Assembly: GCA_910576865.1 (NCBI GenBank)
Contig: CAJTKE010000012.1
Span: 13,662 to 77,661, forward strand
Length of the DNA stretch: 64,000 bases
DNA from: an uncultured Oscillibacter sp.
GTDB lineage: Bacteria > Bacillota > Clostridia > Oscillospirales > Oscillospiraceae
Reading direction: 5' to 3'
The notes beneath the pieces are model-generated. The model searched no databases. It was given only the letters and a program-made list of their open reading frames with translations, and had not been told where the DNA came from. Of this stretch, positions 55,790 through 64,000 are shown in pieces (the stretch's first letter is position 1; every line of letters begins with the position of its first letter). The translations under genes and the position numbers were made by a program.

Positions 55790-56644
55790 ATGGCCCCAGC
55801 AGTTTCCGACCCCGTTCTCTCCCGCCTCCGCGCCGCCGCGGAACGGGGGACCCTGTCCCACGCCCTGCTCTTCACCGGGCCGGGGGACCGCCTTGCCGCG
55901 GCCCGCTTCGCCGCTTCCGCCTTTCAGTGTACGGGGCCGGAGCAAAGCCGCCCCTGCGGCGTGTGTCCCGCCTGCCGGAAGGTCCGGGAGGACATCCACC
56001 CCGATGTCGTCACCGTCCGGGACCCGGAGCATAAATTCGTTTCCGTGGACGTGGTCCGGGAGGTCCGGCGGGACGCCTGCATCCGCCCCAACGAGGGGGC
56101 CCGGAAGGTCTATATCTTCCCGGACTGCGCCCTGCTGACGGAGCAGGACCAGAACGTCCTCTTGAAGCTGGTGGAGGAGGGGCCGCCCTACGCCGCCTTC
56201 CTCTTCTGCGCCGAGAACCCGGCGGCGGCGCTCCGGACCCTGCGGTCCCGCTGTGTGGAGCTGAAGCTCCAGCCCGCCGCGCCTCCCGGAGGGGAGGAGG
56301 CCGGGGACGGCGAGGCCCTGTGCCGGTGCCTGCTGAAAAAGAAGCGGGGGAGCGTGGCGGAGCTGGCGGTCCGGCTGGAGAAAAAGAAGCTCAGCCGGGA
56401 GGCCCTGAGCGCCCTGCTGGAGCGGAGCGAGGCCCTGTTTGCCCAGGCGCTGGTCCTCCTTTACGGGGGGAGCGCCGAGGCCGGGGACCGGCGGCTCGCG
56501 GAGGAGCTCGGGAGGAGCCTGACCAAGGCGCAGATCATGCGCGGGGCGGAGCTTGTGAAAAAGTACCGTCGAGAGTGCGGCTATAACGTGGGCCCCGGCC
56601 ATGTGCTGGGGGCCCTGGCCGCTGAATTGGAGGAGATATTTTGA
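55790..56644 (+). CDS. holB: DNA polymerase III delta' subunit
   Basis: A 284-residue clamp-loader subunit. LSHALLFTGPGDRLAAARFA shows a degenerate P-loop lacking the Walker lysine, expected for the non-ATPase delta' role. The zinc module CGVCPACRKVREDIHPDV and the VREVRRDACIRPNEGARKVY segment are typical. It overlaps ricT by 4 bp. A weak promoter with TATACT is at about 55743. Confidence 0.92.
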   Translation: MAPAVSDPVLSRLRAAAERGTLSHALLFTGPGDRLAAARFAASAFQCTGPEQSRPCGVCPACRKVREDIHPDVVTVRDPEHKFVSVDVVREVRRDACIRPNEGARKVYIFPDCALLTEQDQNVLLKLVEEGPPYAAFLFCAENPAAALRTLRSRCVELKLQPAAPPGGEEAGDGEALCRCLLKKKRGSVAELAVRLEKKKLSREALSALLERSEALFAQALVLLYGGSAEAGDRRLAEELGRSLTKAQIMRGAELVKKYRRECGYNVGPGHVLGALAAELEEIF

Positions 56645-57861
56645 CTGAAGTCATCAGCGTCCGCTTTCGGGGCGGCAGCAAGACCTATTTCTTCGACCCC
56701 AGGGGCCTCCAGGTCCGCCTGGGGGAGAACGTCATCGTCCAGACCGCCCAGGGCCTGGAGTTCGCCACCTGCACCCAGGGGAACCACGAGGTGCCCGACG
56801 AGCGGATCGTCAAGCCCCTCAGCGCCATCGTCCGCCGGGCCACGGAAAACGACTTCAAGGTGGTGGAGTACAACCGGAAGCGGGAGCGGGAGGCCTTCGA
56901 CATCTGCGAGGCCAAGATCGCGGACCACGGGCTGGAGATGAAGCTGGTCAACGTCTCCGTGGGCTTTGACAGCAACAAGATCGTGTTTTACTTCACCGCC
57001 GACGGGCGGGTGGACTTCCGGGAGCTGGTCCGGGACCTGGCCTCCGTCTTCCGGGCGAGGATCGAGCTGAGGCAGATCGGCGTCCGGGACGAGGCGAAGA
57101 TGATCGGGGGCCTGGGGATCTGCGGGCGGCCCTTCTGCTGCGCCCAGTTCCTGGACGGGTTCCTCCCCGTGTCCATCAAGATGGCCAAGACCCAGAACCT
57201 GAGCCTGAATCCCACGAAGATTTCCGGCACCTGCGGGCGGCTGATGTGCTGCCTCAAGTATGAGCAGAACGCCTATGAGGACGCCTCCAAGCGGATGCCC
57301 AAGGCGGAGTCCTTCGTCCAGACCCCCGACGGGCCGGGCAACGTGAAGGGCGTGGAGCTGCTGCGGGAGCGGGTGAAGGTCAGCCTGGACAGCGCGCCGG
57401 AGAACTTGAAGACCTACCGGGCCTGTGAGATCAAGGTCCTCCGGAACGGCAAGGGCAGCCGGGAGGGCATCGAGATTCCCGAGCGGACGGCCCGCTTCGT
57501 GGAGGAGAAGGAGGAGGAAGAGCTGCTTCAGCCCGTGTTCTCCACCACCTATTACACCGACGACCATCTGGCGGAGGCCCCCCGCCGGGAGAAGATGAAC
57601 GTGGAGGGCGACGGCAAGCCCCGCCACCGCCACCGGGGCGGACGCCGCCGGGGAGGCCCCCGCCCGGAGGGGCAGGCCCCCCAGCAGCCCAGGAAGCAGG
57701 GGGGCGGAGGACAGAGCTCCCGCCCGCCCAGGCAGCAGAGCCGCCCGGAGGGTCAAAAGGACCAGCGGGAGGACCGCCCCGCCGGGGAGAACAAGCGCCG
57801 CCGTCCCCCCTACCGGGGCGGACGCCGGGGCGGCAAGGGCGGCGACGGGCCGAAGACCTGA
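56641..57861 (+). CDS. ricT: RicT/YaaT, PSP1-domain protein with Arg/Gly-rich tail
   Basis: A 406-residue protein starting at a TTG inside the holB stop region. The PSP1 domain covers about residues 1-270 with the cysteine motifs GICGRPFCCAQFLDGF and GTCGRLMCCLKYEQNAYEDA; RicT with RicA/RicF forms an Fe-S complex that helps RNase Y-dependent mRNA maturation in Bacillus. Residues 325-406 are a basic tail with HRHRGGRRRGGPRPEG and PPYRGGRRGGKGG, not part of the usual 275-residue protein. holB-ricT order is conserved in Firmicutes. Confidence 0.93.
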   Translation: MTEVISVRFRGGSKTYFFDPRGLQVRLGENVIVQTAQGLEFATCTQGNHEVPDERIVKPLSAIVRRATENDFKVVEYNRKREREAFDICEAKIADHGLEMKLVNVSVGFDSNKIVFYFTADGRVDFRELVRDLASVFRARIELRQIGVRDEAKMIGGLGICGRPFCCAQFLDGFLPVSIKMAKTQNLSLNPTKISGTCGRLMCCLKYEQNAYEDASKRMPKAESFVQTPDGPGNVKGVELLRERVKVSLDSAPENLKTYRACEIKVLRNGKGSREGIEIPERTARFVEEKEEEELLQPVFSTTYYTDDHLAEAPRREKMNVEGDGKPRHRHRGGRRRGGPRPEGQAPQQPRKQGGGGQSSRPPRQQSRPEGQKDQREDRPAGENKRRRPPYRGGRRGGKGGDGPKT

Positions 57862-57870
57862 AAGCATGAG

Positions 57871-57906
57871 AAAAGCGCTCAGCGGAACGACCGCTGAGCG
57901 CTTTTT
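57871..57906. terminator. Bidirectional terminator between ricT and glnN
   Basis: Perfect arms AAAAGCGCTCAGCGG and CCGCTGAGCGCTTTT around AACGA, with an A-run before and a T-run after. Confidence 0.9.
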
Positions 57907-57918
57907 GACGGGTTCGGA

Positions 57919-60006
57919 TCAAACGGAGAACAGCAGCTCGGAGTACACCGGGAAGGGCCAGACCCTGGCGTCCGTCAGGGTCTCCAGGGTGTCGGCGGTC
58001 TCCCGGGCCGCGGCCATGTCGGGAATCAGCACGTCATGGCAGTAGCGCATGGCCTGCTCCGGGCCGGAGGGAATGGCGGCCAGGTCCGCCTCCAGCTTGG
58101 CGCAGCCGTCCATCAGCGTGTCCGTCAGGGAGGAGAGGCGCTGGGACGTGGCGGTCTCGTAACGGCAGCTGGAGCCCGTTTCCTTCTTCTTGAAGGCCCG
58201 CTCGCACAATTCCGCGGCGCAGCCGGAGACGGCGGGGAGAATCTCGTGGCGGATCATGTCGATCATGGTGCCGGCCTCGATGGAGAGGACGGTGGTGTAG
58301 TTTTCCACGTGGATCTCGTACCGGGCCCGGACCTCCTCCTCGGTGTAAATGCCGTGCTTGACGAAGAGGTCGATGTTTTTCTGGTCCACGTAGGCGGGCA
58401 GGGCGTCGGCGGTGGATTTCAGGTTGGAGAGGCCCCGGCGCTCCGCCTCGGCGATCCAGTTGCCGTCGTAGCCGTTTCCGTTGAAGATGATGCGCTGGTG
58501 CTCCGTGAAGACCCGGCGGATCAGCTTCTGGAGGTCCGCCTGGAAATCGGCGGAGGACTCCAGCTCGTCGGCGAACTGCTTGAGCTCCTCGGCCATGATG
58601 GTGTTCAGGGCGATGTTGGGCCCGGAGATGGACTGGGAGGAGCCCAGCATCCGGAACTCGAACTTGTTGCCGGTGAAGGCCATGGGGGAGGTCCGGTTCC
58701 GGTCCGTGGTGTCCTGGCGGATGGCGGGGAGCACGTCCACGCCGATCTCCAGGGTCTTCTTGCCGGCGTCCTTGTACTCGGTGCCCTGGATGATGGACTC
58801 CACCACGGCGTTCAGCTCGTCGCCCAGGAAGATGGAGAGGACGGCGGGGGGCGCCTCCTGGGCGCCCAGGCGGTGGTCGTTGCCGGCGGTGGCCACGGTG
58901 GTGCGGAGGAACTCCTGGTACTCGTCCACGCCCTTGACGAAGGCCGCCAGGAAGAGGAGGAAGCGGGCGTTCTGGCTGGGGGTGGAGCCGGGGCGGAAGA
59001 GGTTTTTCCCCGTGTCGGTGGAGAGGGACCAGTTGTCGTGCTTGCCGGAGCCGTTCACCCCGGCGAAGGGCTTCTCATGGAGCAGGCACACCAGGCCGTG
59101 GCGGTCCGCCACCTTTTTCATGACCTCCATGACCAGCTGGTTCTGGTCGCAGGCGGTGTTGGCGTCGGTGTAGATGGGGGCCATCTCGTGCTGGGAGGGG
59201 GCCACCTCGTTGTGCTTGGTCTTGGAGGGCACGCCCAGGGCCCAGAGGGCCTCGTCCAGGTCCTTCATGTAGGCGGCCACCCGGGGCTTGATGGCGCCGA
59301 AGTAGTGGTCATCCAGCTCCTGGCCCCGGGGGGGCTTGGCGCCGAACAGGGTCCGGCCCGTCATGCGCAGGTCCTTGCGCCGGTTGTAGAGCTCCTTGTC
59401 CACCAGGAAGTATTCCTGCTCGGGGCCCACCTGGGCCATGACCCTGCGGCTCTCCGTGTCGCCGAAGAGGCGGAGGATGCGGATGGCCTGCCGGCTGACC
59501 TCCTCGATGGAGCGGAGGAGGGGGGTCTTCTTGTCCAGGGCGTGGCCGGAGTAGGAGCAGAAGATGGTGGGGATGCAGAGGGAACCCTCTTTCAAAAAGG
59601 CGAAGGAGGTGGGGTCCCAGGCGGTGTAGCCCCGGGCCTCGAAGGTGGCCCGGAGGCCGCCGGAGGGGAAGGAGGAGGCGTCGGGCTCGCCCCGGACCAG
59701 CTCCTTGCCGGAGAACTCCATCATGATCTTTCCGCCGCCGGTGGGGGAGATGAAGCTGTCGTGCTTTTCGGCGGTGACGCCGGTCATGGGCTGGAACCAG
59801 TGGGTGAAGTGGGTGGCGCCCCGCTCCACGGCCCACTGCTTCATGGCCTCGGCGATTTCGTTGGCGGTGGAGATGTCCAGGGCCGTGCCCTCGGTGACGC
59901 ATTTTTTCCACGTGCCGTAGGACGCGGGGGACAGGCGGTCCTTCATGGTCTCCTCGTTGAAGACTTTGCTTCCGAAGAGCTCGGGGAGCTGCAAGGTGGT
60001 GCTCAT
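57919..60006 (-). CDS. glnN: Glutamine synthetase type III (GlnN)
   Basis: A 695-residue enzyme forming glutamine from glutamate, ammonia and ATP. The N-terminal GSIII region has the motif ATHFTHWFQPMTGVTAEKHD; later ones are QVGPEQEYFLVDKELYNRRK, HNEVAPSQHEMAPIYTDANT and FAGVNGSGKHDNWSLSTDTG. Length and motifs separate it from types I and II. Single-gene unit with a candidate promoter at 60028-60055 (TTGTGT-16-TACGAT on the minus strand), preceded by AT-rich DNA. Confidence 0.97.
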   Translation of the reverse strand: MSTTLQLPELFGSKVFNEETMKDRLSPASYGTWKKCVTEGTALDISTANEIAEAMKQWAVERGATHFTHWFQPMTGVTAEKHDSFISPTGGGKIMMEFSGKELVRGEPDASSFPSGGLRATFEARGYTAWDPTSFAFLKEGSLCIPTIFCSYSGHALDKKTPLLRSIEEVSRQAIRILRLFGDTESRRVMAQVGPEQEYFLVDKELYNRRKDLRMTGRTLFGAKPPRGQELDDHYFGAIKPRVAAYMKDLDEALWALGVPSKTKHNEVAPSQHEMAPIYTDANTACDQNQLVMEVMKKVADRHGLVCLLHEKPFAGVNGSGKHDNWSLSTDTGKNLFRPGSTPSQNARFLLFLAAFVKGVDEYQEFLRTTVATAGNDHRLGAQEAPPAVLSIFLGDELNAVVESIIQGTEYKDAGKKTLEIGVDVLPAIRQDTTDRNRTSPMAFTGNKFEFRMLGSSQSISGPNIALNTIMAEELKQFADELESSADFQADLQKLIRRVFTEHQRIIFNGNGYDGNWIAEAERRGLSNLKSTADALPAYVDQKNIDLFVKHGIYTEEEVRARYEIHVENYTTVLSIEAGTMIDMIRHEILPAVSGCAAELCERAFKKKETGSSCRYETATSQRLSSLTDTLMDGCAKLEADLAAIPSGPEQAMRYCHDVLIPDMAAARETADTLETLTDARVWPFPVYSELLFSV

Positions 60007-60131
60007 AATTGTTTCCTCCTCAGTTTCTGACTGTCATTTCTGACTCTATCGTAACATAAAACGATGCAAACACAATTGGTAATACTTCTAAACTTCCGCC
60101 CCGGAGGGAGGCCGTTCCTTGAAAGAGCCGT

Positions 60132-61718
60132 TCATTGTCCGCTGGTTCCATAGTTGCTCAGCGCCCGGGCGGAGGGGTCATCCACGTCGCAGCCCTCCCA
60201 GGACTTGTTGGGCATCCAGAAATCTTTGATCATGGCGGCCTGGCCGGGATAGTGCTTCTCGAAAATCTCCCGGTACAGCAGGCTCTCCTTGGTGAAGGGC
60301 GGGCAGTGATAATCGAATTTGTGCCGCCGGGCCTCGAACTCCCCGTCTGTGTATTTCTCCTGGGCGTAGGCTTTGAGGTCGTCCACCATGGAGTGGCCCA
60401 CGGCGTCGGAGAACGCGGCCTTCTGCCGCCAGAGGATGCCGTCCGGCAGGAGATGGTCCTTTTCAAAGGCGTGGCGGAGGAGATACTTCCCCATGCCGTA
60501 GCTGTTCCGCTTCAGCTCGGGGTCCAGGGACATGACGTATTTCACGAAGTCCAGGTCGCCGAAGGGGACCCGGGCCTCCAGGGAGTTGACGGAGATGCAG
60601 CGGTCCGCCCGGAGGACGTCGTACATGTACAGCTCATCCACCCGCTTTTTGGCCTCCTTCTGGAACTCCTCGCCGCTGGGGGCGAAATCGGTGTACTTGT
60701 AGCCGAAGAGCTCGTCGGAGATCTCCCCGGTCAGCAGGACCCGGATGTCCGTCCGCTCGTGGATGGCCTTGCAGCAGAGGTACATGCCCATGCTGGCCCG
60801 GATGGTGGTGATGTCCCAGGTGCCGAGGAGGGCGATGAGGCTGTCCAGGGTGGCCAGGACCTCCTCCCGGGTCATGAAGACCTCGGTGTGGTCCGCCCCG
60901 ATGCAGTCCGCCGCCTCCCGGGCGTATTTCAGGTCGATGGCGTCCTTCTCCATGCCGATGGCGAAGGTCCGGATCTTCTTCCCCAGGACGATGGAGGAAA
61001 TGGCGCAGACGAGGCTGGAGTCCAGCCCGCCGGAGAGGAGGAAGCCCAGGGGCGCGTCGGCGTCCAGCCGCTTGTCGACCCCGGCGATGAGCTTGTCGCG
61101 GATGTTTTTGCAGGCGGTTTCCAGGTCGTCCCGGCGGTATTCGTCCACGGTGGTCAGGTCGGCGTAGCGGACGAAGCGTCCCCCGGCGTAGTAGTGCCCC
61201 GGCGGGAAGGGGCGGACTTCCCTGCACAGGCCCACCAGGTTCTTGGCCTCGCTGGCGAAGACGATGCCGCCGGAGCGGTCGTACCCGTAGAACAGCGGCC
61301 GGATGCCGATGGGGTCCCGGGCGGCGATGAGGGAGTCCGTCCTCCCGTCGTAGAGGACCAGGGCGAACTCCGCGTCCAGCCGGGAGAACATCTCCAGGCC
61401 GTATTCCCGGTAGAGGGGCAGCAATATCTCGCAGTCGCTGCCGCTTTGGAAGGTGTAGCCTTTTTCCTGGAGCTGGCGCTTCAGGGGGCGGAAGCCGTAG
61501 ATCTCGCCGTTGCAGACCAGATAGTCCGCCCCCAGCCGGAAGGGCTGCATCCCCTCCGGGGTCAGGCCCATGATGGCCAGCCGGTGGAAGCAGAGCCAGC
61601 CGCTTGGCGTCTCCACGATCCGGGACATGTCGGGGCCCCGGGAGACGGTGCGGTCGAAGAAGGGCAGGAGCTCCTCCTTCGTGACTTCTTTTTTCTCAAA
61701 ACCCATGATGGAACACAT
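60132..61718 (-). CDS. asnB: Asparagine synthase B (glutamine-hydrolysing)
   Basis: A 528-residue enzyme. The start at 61718 gives MCSIMGF, putting the nucleophilic Cys directly after the removed Met, as glutamine amidotransferase class II requires; GGAGGTG lies upstream. An earlier in-frame ATG (MLVMCS) would block this and is rejected. The synthetase domain has the PP-loop SGGLDSSLVCAI and the LLTGEISDELFGYKYTDFAP motif. Expression is probably set by the Asn T-box leader upstream. Confidence 0.97.
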   Translation of the reverse strand: MCSIMGFEKKEVTKEELLPFFDRTVSRGPDMSRIVETPSGWLCFHRLAIMGLTPEGMQPFRLGADYLVCNGEIYGFRPLKRQLQEKGYTFQSGSDCEILLPLYREYGLEMFSRLDAEFALVLYDGRTDSLIAARDPIGIRPLFYGYDRSGGIVFASEAKNLVGLCREVRPFPPGHYYAGGRFVRYADLTTVDEYRRDDLETACKNIRDKLIAGVDKRLDADAPLGFLLSGGLDSSLVCAISSIVLGKKIRTFAIGMEKDAIDLKYAREAADCIGADHTEVFMTREEVLATLDSLIALLGTWDITTIRASMGMYLCCKAIHERTDIRVLLTGEISDELFGYKYTDFAPSGEEFQKEAKKRVDELYMYDVLRADRCISVNSLEARVPFGDLDFVKYVMSLDPELKRNSYGMGKYLLRHAFEKDHLLPDGILWRQKAAFSDAVGHSMVDDLKAYAQEKYTDGEFEARRHKFDYHCPPFTKESLLYREIFEKHYPGQAAMIKDFWMPNKSWEGCDVDDPSARALSNYGTSGQ

Positions 61719-61762
61719 GACAAGCACCTCCGAATGGAAATCAAATTTGTTTTCCCGTCCGG

Positions 61763-61810
61763 GAAAAGAAAAACGCAGCTATCTCCTGAAACTTCAGGAC
61801 GAATAGCTGC
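61763..61810 (-). terminator. T-box terminator hairpin
   Basis: GCAGCTATTCGTCCTGA and its complement TCAGGAGATAGCTGC (minus strand) followed by GTTTTTCTTTT. Competes with the antiterminator formed by the T-box sequence. Confidence 0.9.
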
Positions 61811-62073
61811 TATCCGCGGTGCCACCTGACTTACCTCCCCGCTTGCCGGGGACGGTCACCTTCAAGGCTCCAACAAGCCCGTGTGAAATAACGGTCACAA
61901 ACCGCCGCGCCTACTGCCGGGGGAGGGAGAGCTTCCCCCGGGTTCAGCTTGGAGCTACGGAGTGTTCTTCCCGGGGGTTCTTTGCGCGGGGTTTCCACTG
62001 TCCCCCGCTCACTGGGGCGGAACGCCCTCCGGTACTTTTCTCCATCAACGCCGTTCGCTTGATCGCTTTGTTG
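61763..62073 (-). promoter_or_regulatory. T-box riboswitch, asparagine-type, upstream of asnB
   Basis: About 310-nt leader. On the minus strand: GATGGAGAAAAGTACCGG near the 5' end (stem I base motif), CAGTGAGCGGGGG and CAGTGGAAACC (GA/K-turn and AG-bulge type motifs), ACACTCCGTAGCTCC, and CTGAACCC with AAC at 61944-61942 as the likely specifier codon (Asn). Then come CAGTAGG and CCGTTAT (stem III region). The T-box sequence AGGTGGCACCGCGGATA (61827-61811) follows, then a terminator (61763-61810). Uncharged tRNA-Asn should pair with the specifier and T-box and block termination. Confidence 0.92.
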
Positions 62074-62079
62074 TGTTGA

Positions 62080-62109
62080 AGTCTACACCCGGGGAGGGGC
62101 GGCTGTCAA
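62080..62109 (-). promoter_or_regulatory. Promoter of the T-box-asnB transcript
   Basis: On the minus strand TTGACA, 18-bp spacer, TAGACT. Confidence 0.82.
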
Positions 62110-62264
62110 TGGAGGATGTGACAAAATCCGGGGGCTGTGAAGTCGTATTTCTATCTGTGTTGTATGATGTCTTTCTACGGGAGACAAAACGGGCGTTGTA
62201 TGATCGCCGGGGGAAACGGGGGGATGGCCCGCACGGGGCGCGGGCCATTTCCCGGAGAAGGAAC
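62110..62264 (-). other. spoVT-asnB spacer
   Basis: No gene. ATGGCCCGC-GCCCCGT-GCGGGCCAT (62223-62249) is a strong hairpin just after the spoVT stop but lacks a T-tract. GTTGTATGAT occurs twice, near 62158 and 62195. Confidence 0.5.
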
Positions 62265-62807
62265 TCAGGCCTCCATGTGCCGCCCCAGAAACGCGGCGAT
62301 GGTCTGGGCCAGCTTGTACTCCGTGTCGCCGGTGACGGCGCCGGGGGTGGTCCCCACGAAGAGCACCATGCCCAGAAGGTCCCCCTCGGAGAGGATGGGG
62401 GCCGCCACGTTGGTCACCAGCTTGTCCGTGCCGTCGCAGACGGGGATGGGGCTGCCCTCGCCGGTGTACTGATAGATGCGGCGGCTCTCCATGATCTGCT
62501 CCAGCTCGGAGGTGACCCGCTTGCCCAGCAGCTCCCGCTTGCCGCCGCCGGCCACGGAGATCACCGTGTCCCGGTCCGTCACGGCGCAGATGCTGCCGGT
62601 GGAGCGGCTCATGGTCTCGCAGAGCTGGCCGGCGAAGTCCTCCACCCCGCCGAGCAGGGAGTACTTTTTGAAAATCACCTCGCCGTCCCGGCTGGTGTAG
62701 ATCTCCAGGGGGTCGCCCTCCCGGATGCGCATGGTGCGGCGAATCTCCTTGGGGATGACCACCCGGCCAAGGTCGTCGATCCGGCGCACGATTCCAGTTG
62801 CCTTCAT
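62265..62807 (-). CDS. spoVT: Stage V sporulation protein T, AbrB/GAF regulator
   Basis: A 180-residue transcription factor that tunes late forespore gene expression. Residues 1-50 are the AbrB-type swapped-hairpin DNA-binding domain (GIVRRIDDLGRVVIPKEIRR). Residues 55-178 form a GAF-like domain. Full length, so likely functional. The promoter upstream resembles forespore sigma-G sites. Confidence 0.96.
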   Translation of the reverse strand: MKATGIVRRIDDLGRVVIPKEIRRTMRIREGDPLEIYTSRDGEVIFKKYSLLGGVEDFAGQLCETMSRSTGSICAVTDRDTVISVAGGGKRELLGKRVTSELEQIMESRRIYQYTGEGSPIPVCDGTDKLVTNVAAPILSEGDLLGMVLFVGTTPGAVTGDTEYKLAQTIAAFLGRHMEA

Positions 62808-62859
62808 ATCGAAAAACTCCTTTTGATAAGTGATGGTTTTATGTCACTCTGGCAAAAGC

Positions 62860-62888
62860 TAGTATCCTCCGTTTTCCCGGGCTTATGC
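62860..62888 (-). promoter_or_regulatory. Candidate sigma-G (or sigma-F) promoter of spoVT
   Basis: On the minus strand GCATA, 17-bp spacer, GATACTA, close to the forespore consensus GNATR-N-CATNNTA. B. subtilis spoVT is sigma-G dependent. Confidence 0.55.
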
Positions 62889-62957
62889 CGGGAAAGGCCT
62901 TGGTGATGTCTGGAAATCCGGGGGAAAAGGAATTTCAAAAAATTTTTTCCCGGCCCC

Positions 62958-62984
62958 TTAAGTTTCCCGGGAACACGCCGATAA
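62958..62984 (+). promoter_or_regulatory. Sigma-28 (SigD/FliA-type) promoter of the flagellin gene
   Basis: TTAA (62958-62961), 15-bp spacer, GCCGATAA (62977-62984), an exact match to the flagellar -10 consensus. Leader about 170 nt. Confidence 0.85.
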
Positions 62985-63163
62985 AGCAAGTGTAAGGGGT
63001 CGCGAGACCCCAACGGCCCTCCCCCTCGTACGGCGGGGAAGCGCCGCGGTACCTGCGCCAGGCGCTTTGCTCCACATCCGGCCGGTATGGAGCGAAACGT
63101 CCCGGCGCGACTTTCGGAGCAGCCGCAAGGATAGCGGCCGCACATTTGATAAGGAGATTAATC
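62985..63163 (+). other. Flagellin gene 5' leader
   Basis: A GC-rich leader with hairpin GGGGTC-GCGA-GACCCC (about 62996-63011) and further dyads before the CsrA-type sites. No c-di-GMP riboswitch motif was recognised. Confidence 0.5.
63122..63156 (+). promoter_or_regulatory. Candidate CsrA sites in the flagellin leader
   Basis: GCCGC-AAGGATA-GCGGC (63122-63138) presents ANGGA in a hairpin loop. A second ANGGA (AAGGA, 63151-63155) is the Shine-Dalgarno itself. Two such sites are how CsrA represses the hag mRNA in B. subtilis. No csrA gene is in the window. Confidence 0.6.
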
Positions 63164-64000
63164 ATGCGTATTCAACACAACATCATGGCGATGAACGCCT
63201 ACCGCAACTACAACACCAACACCTCCGCCCTGGCGAAGAACCTGGAGAAGCTGAGCTCCGGTTACAAGATCAACCGCGCGGGCGACGACGCCGCCGGCCT
63301 CGCCATTTCCGAGAAGATGCGGGCTCAGATCACCGGCCTGTCCGCCGCCCAGAAGAACGTCAAGGACGGCATCTCCCTGATCAAGACCGGTGAGGGCGCC
63401 ATGCAGGAGATCCAGGACATGCTCAACCGCATGGACTACCTGGCCACCCAGTCCGCCAACGGCACCTATGACGATCCCGTGGACCGCCTGAACCTCCAGA
63501 AAGAGGTCAACGCCCTCCGCACCGAGATCAACCGGATCGCCGACTCCGCCAACTTCAACGGCATCAACCTGCTGGACGGCTCCATGTCCACCGACGGCGG
63601 CAGCGTCTCCATCAACAACTTCAAGACCAGCCTGGTCACCGACGAGGCCGCTCCCGTGGCCGGCAAGTACACGATCACCGTCGGCGCGACTATCGCCAAT
63701 ATGACCCGGGGCGACACGGTGGAGGTCTCCATCGGCCTGACCAACGGCAAGTCCGCCAACGTGACCATCAGCATCCAGGGAACCGACTCCAAGACCGCCG
63801 TCACCGCCAGCGGCACCAAGTATGTCCTGACCACCGCCGGACAGATCGGCGCGTCCCTGATGGCCACCATCATCAAGGGCAGCGTCAAGGAGGCCCTGAG
63901 CAACGACTTCTCCATCAAGACCTCCGCGGGCGGCAAGGTCATCTTTGAGGCCAAGGTGCCCGGCACCGACGCCGTCCAGGTGGGCGCCCTCCAGATCAAC
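63164..64000 (+). CDS. Flagellin (5' portion, runs off the window)
   Basis: The first 279 codons are present and no stop occurs before the right edge. The N-terminus MRIQHNIMAMNAYRNYNTNT and LSSGYKINRAGDDAAGLAIS is the conserved D0/D1 flagellin domain that forms the filament core. From about residue 145 comes a variable, Thr/Ser/Ala-rich surface region. AAGGAG lies 8 nt before the ATG. The sigma-28-type promoter supports a role as the main late flagellar gene. The C-terminal D1/D0 part lies outside the window. Confidence 0.96.
   Translation, partial: MRIQHNIMAMNAYRNYNTNTSALAKNLEKLSSGYKINRAGDDAAGLAISEKMRAQITGLSAAQKNVKDGISLIKTGEGAMQEIQDMLNRMDYLATQSANGTYDDPVDRLNLQKEVNALRTEINRIADSANFNGINLLDGSMSTDGGSVSINNFKTSLVTDEAAPVAGKYTITVGATIANMTRGDTVEVSIGLTNGKSANVTISIQGTDSKTAVTASGTKYVLTTAGQIGASLMATIIKGSVKEALSNDFSIKTSAGGKVIFEAKVPGTDAVQVGALQIN

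Noticed and set aside
62985..63163. A c-di-GMP-I (GEMM) riboswitch before flagellin, as seen in some Clostridia.
   Set aside because: The conserved GEMM core and its tetraloop-receptor layout could not be found; only plain hairpins and CsrA-type motifs are present.

Overview
The window is about 64 kb of GC-rich bacterial chromosome from a Gram-positive, spore-forming, flagellated anaerobe. The best guess is class Clostridia, near the Oscillospiraceae (Oscillibacter/Flavonifractor/Intestinimonas-like), but this is inference. The evidence is a pyruvate:ferredoxin oxidoreductase, spoVT, a flagellin, type III glutamine synthetase, a Gram-positive T-box leader, S14 type Z, the rnpM/L7Ae pair in the nusA-infB operon, and TTGACA-17-TATAAT-type promoters. 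No plasmid, phage, insertion sequence, rRNA operon or CRISPR array was seen.

Layout. 1-7679 (minus): the nusA-infB translation operon, rimP-nusA-rnpM-L7Ae-infB-rbfA-nrnA-truB-ribF, with ribF cut by the window edge. 7680-8352: a divergent control region with a hairpin array and an S10-operon leader. 8353-24567 (plus): S10-spc-alpha ribosomal protein genes from rpsJ to rplQ, with secY, adk, map, a KOW protein, infA, rpmJ and rpoA in the usual order. 24704-25408: a polysaccharide deacetylase. 25453-33121 (minus): rpoB-rpoC facing the ribosomal operon. 33122-34668: a candidate small RNA, an AraC/GyrI-like regulator and two tRNA-Ser genes. 34774-50194: comM, PFOR, an S41-like peptidase with SLH repeats, an apbE-NusG_II-Gx-AAA operon, a membrane protein, a DUF4127 lipoprotein, and ybaB with dnaX. 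50220-51793: SRP RNA, a probable type I toxin-antitoxin locus and gap. 52172-57861 (plus): a DUF3343-yedE-tusA sulfur/selenium operon, ansA, small membrane proteins, holB and ricT. 57919-64000: glnN, asnB with an Asn T-box leader, spoVT, and the 5' part of a flagellin gene with a sigma-28-type promoter and CsrA-type sites.

Most of the window is housekeeping: translation, transcription, replication clamp loading, protein export, central carbon and nitrogen metabolism. The interesting material lies between the genes. The strongest item is a compact locus at 50429-50710. It has two converging promoters, a 31-residue membrane peptide, a shared hairpin, and a direct repeat that gives the opposing RNA near-perfect complementarity to the peptide's start codon region. 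This is the architecture of Fst/par-type type I toxin-antitoxin systems. Others are a paired-hairpin repeat family found three times beside translation operons with compensating stem changes, a promoter-hairpin-terminator unit running into the rpoB promoter, and RGG/Arg-rich tails on three RNA-associated proteins.
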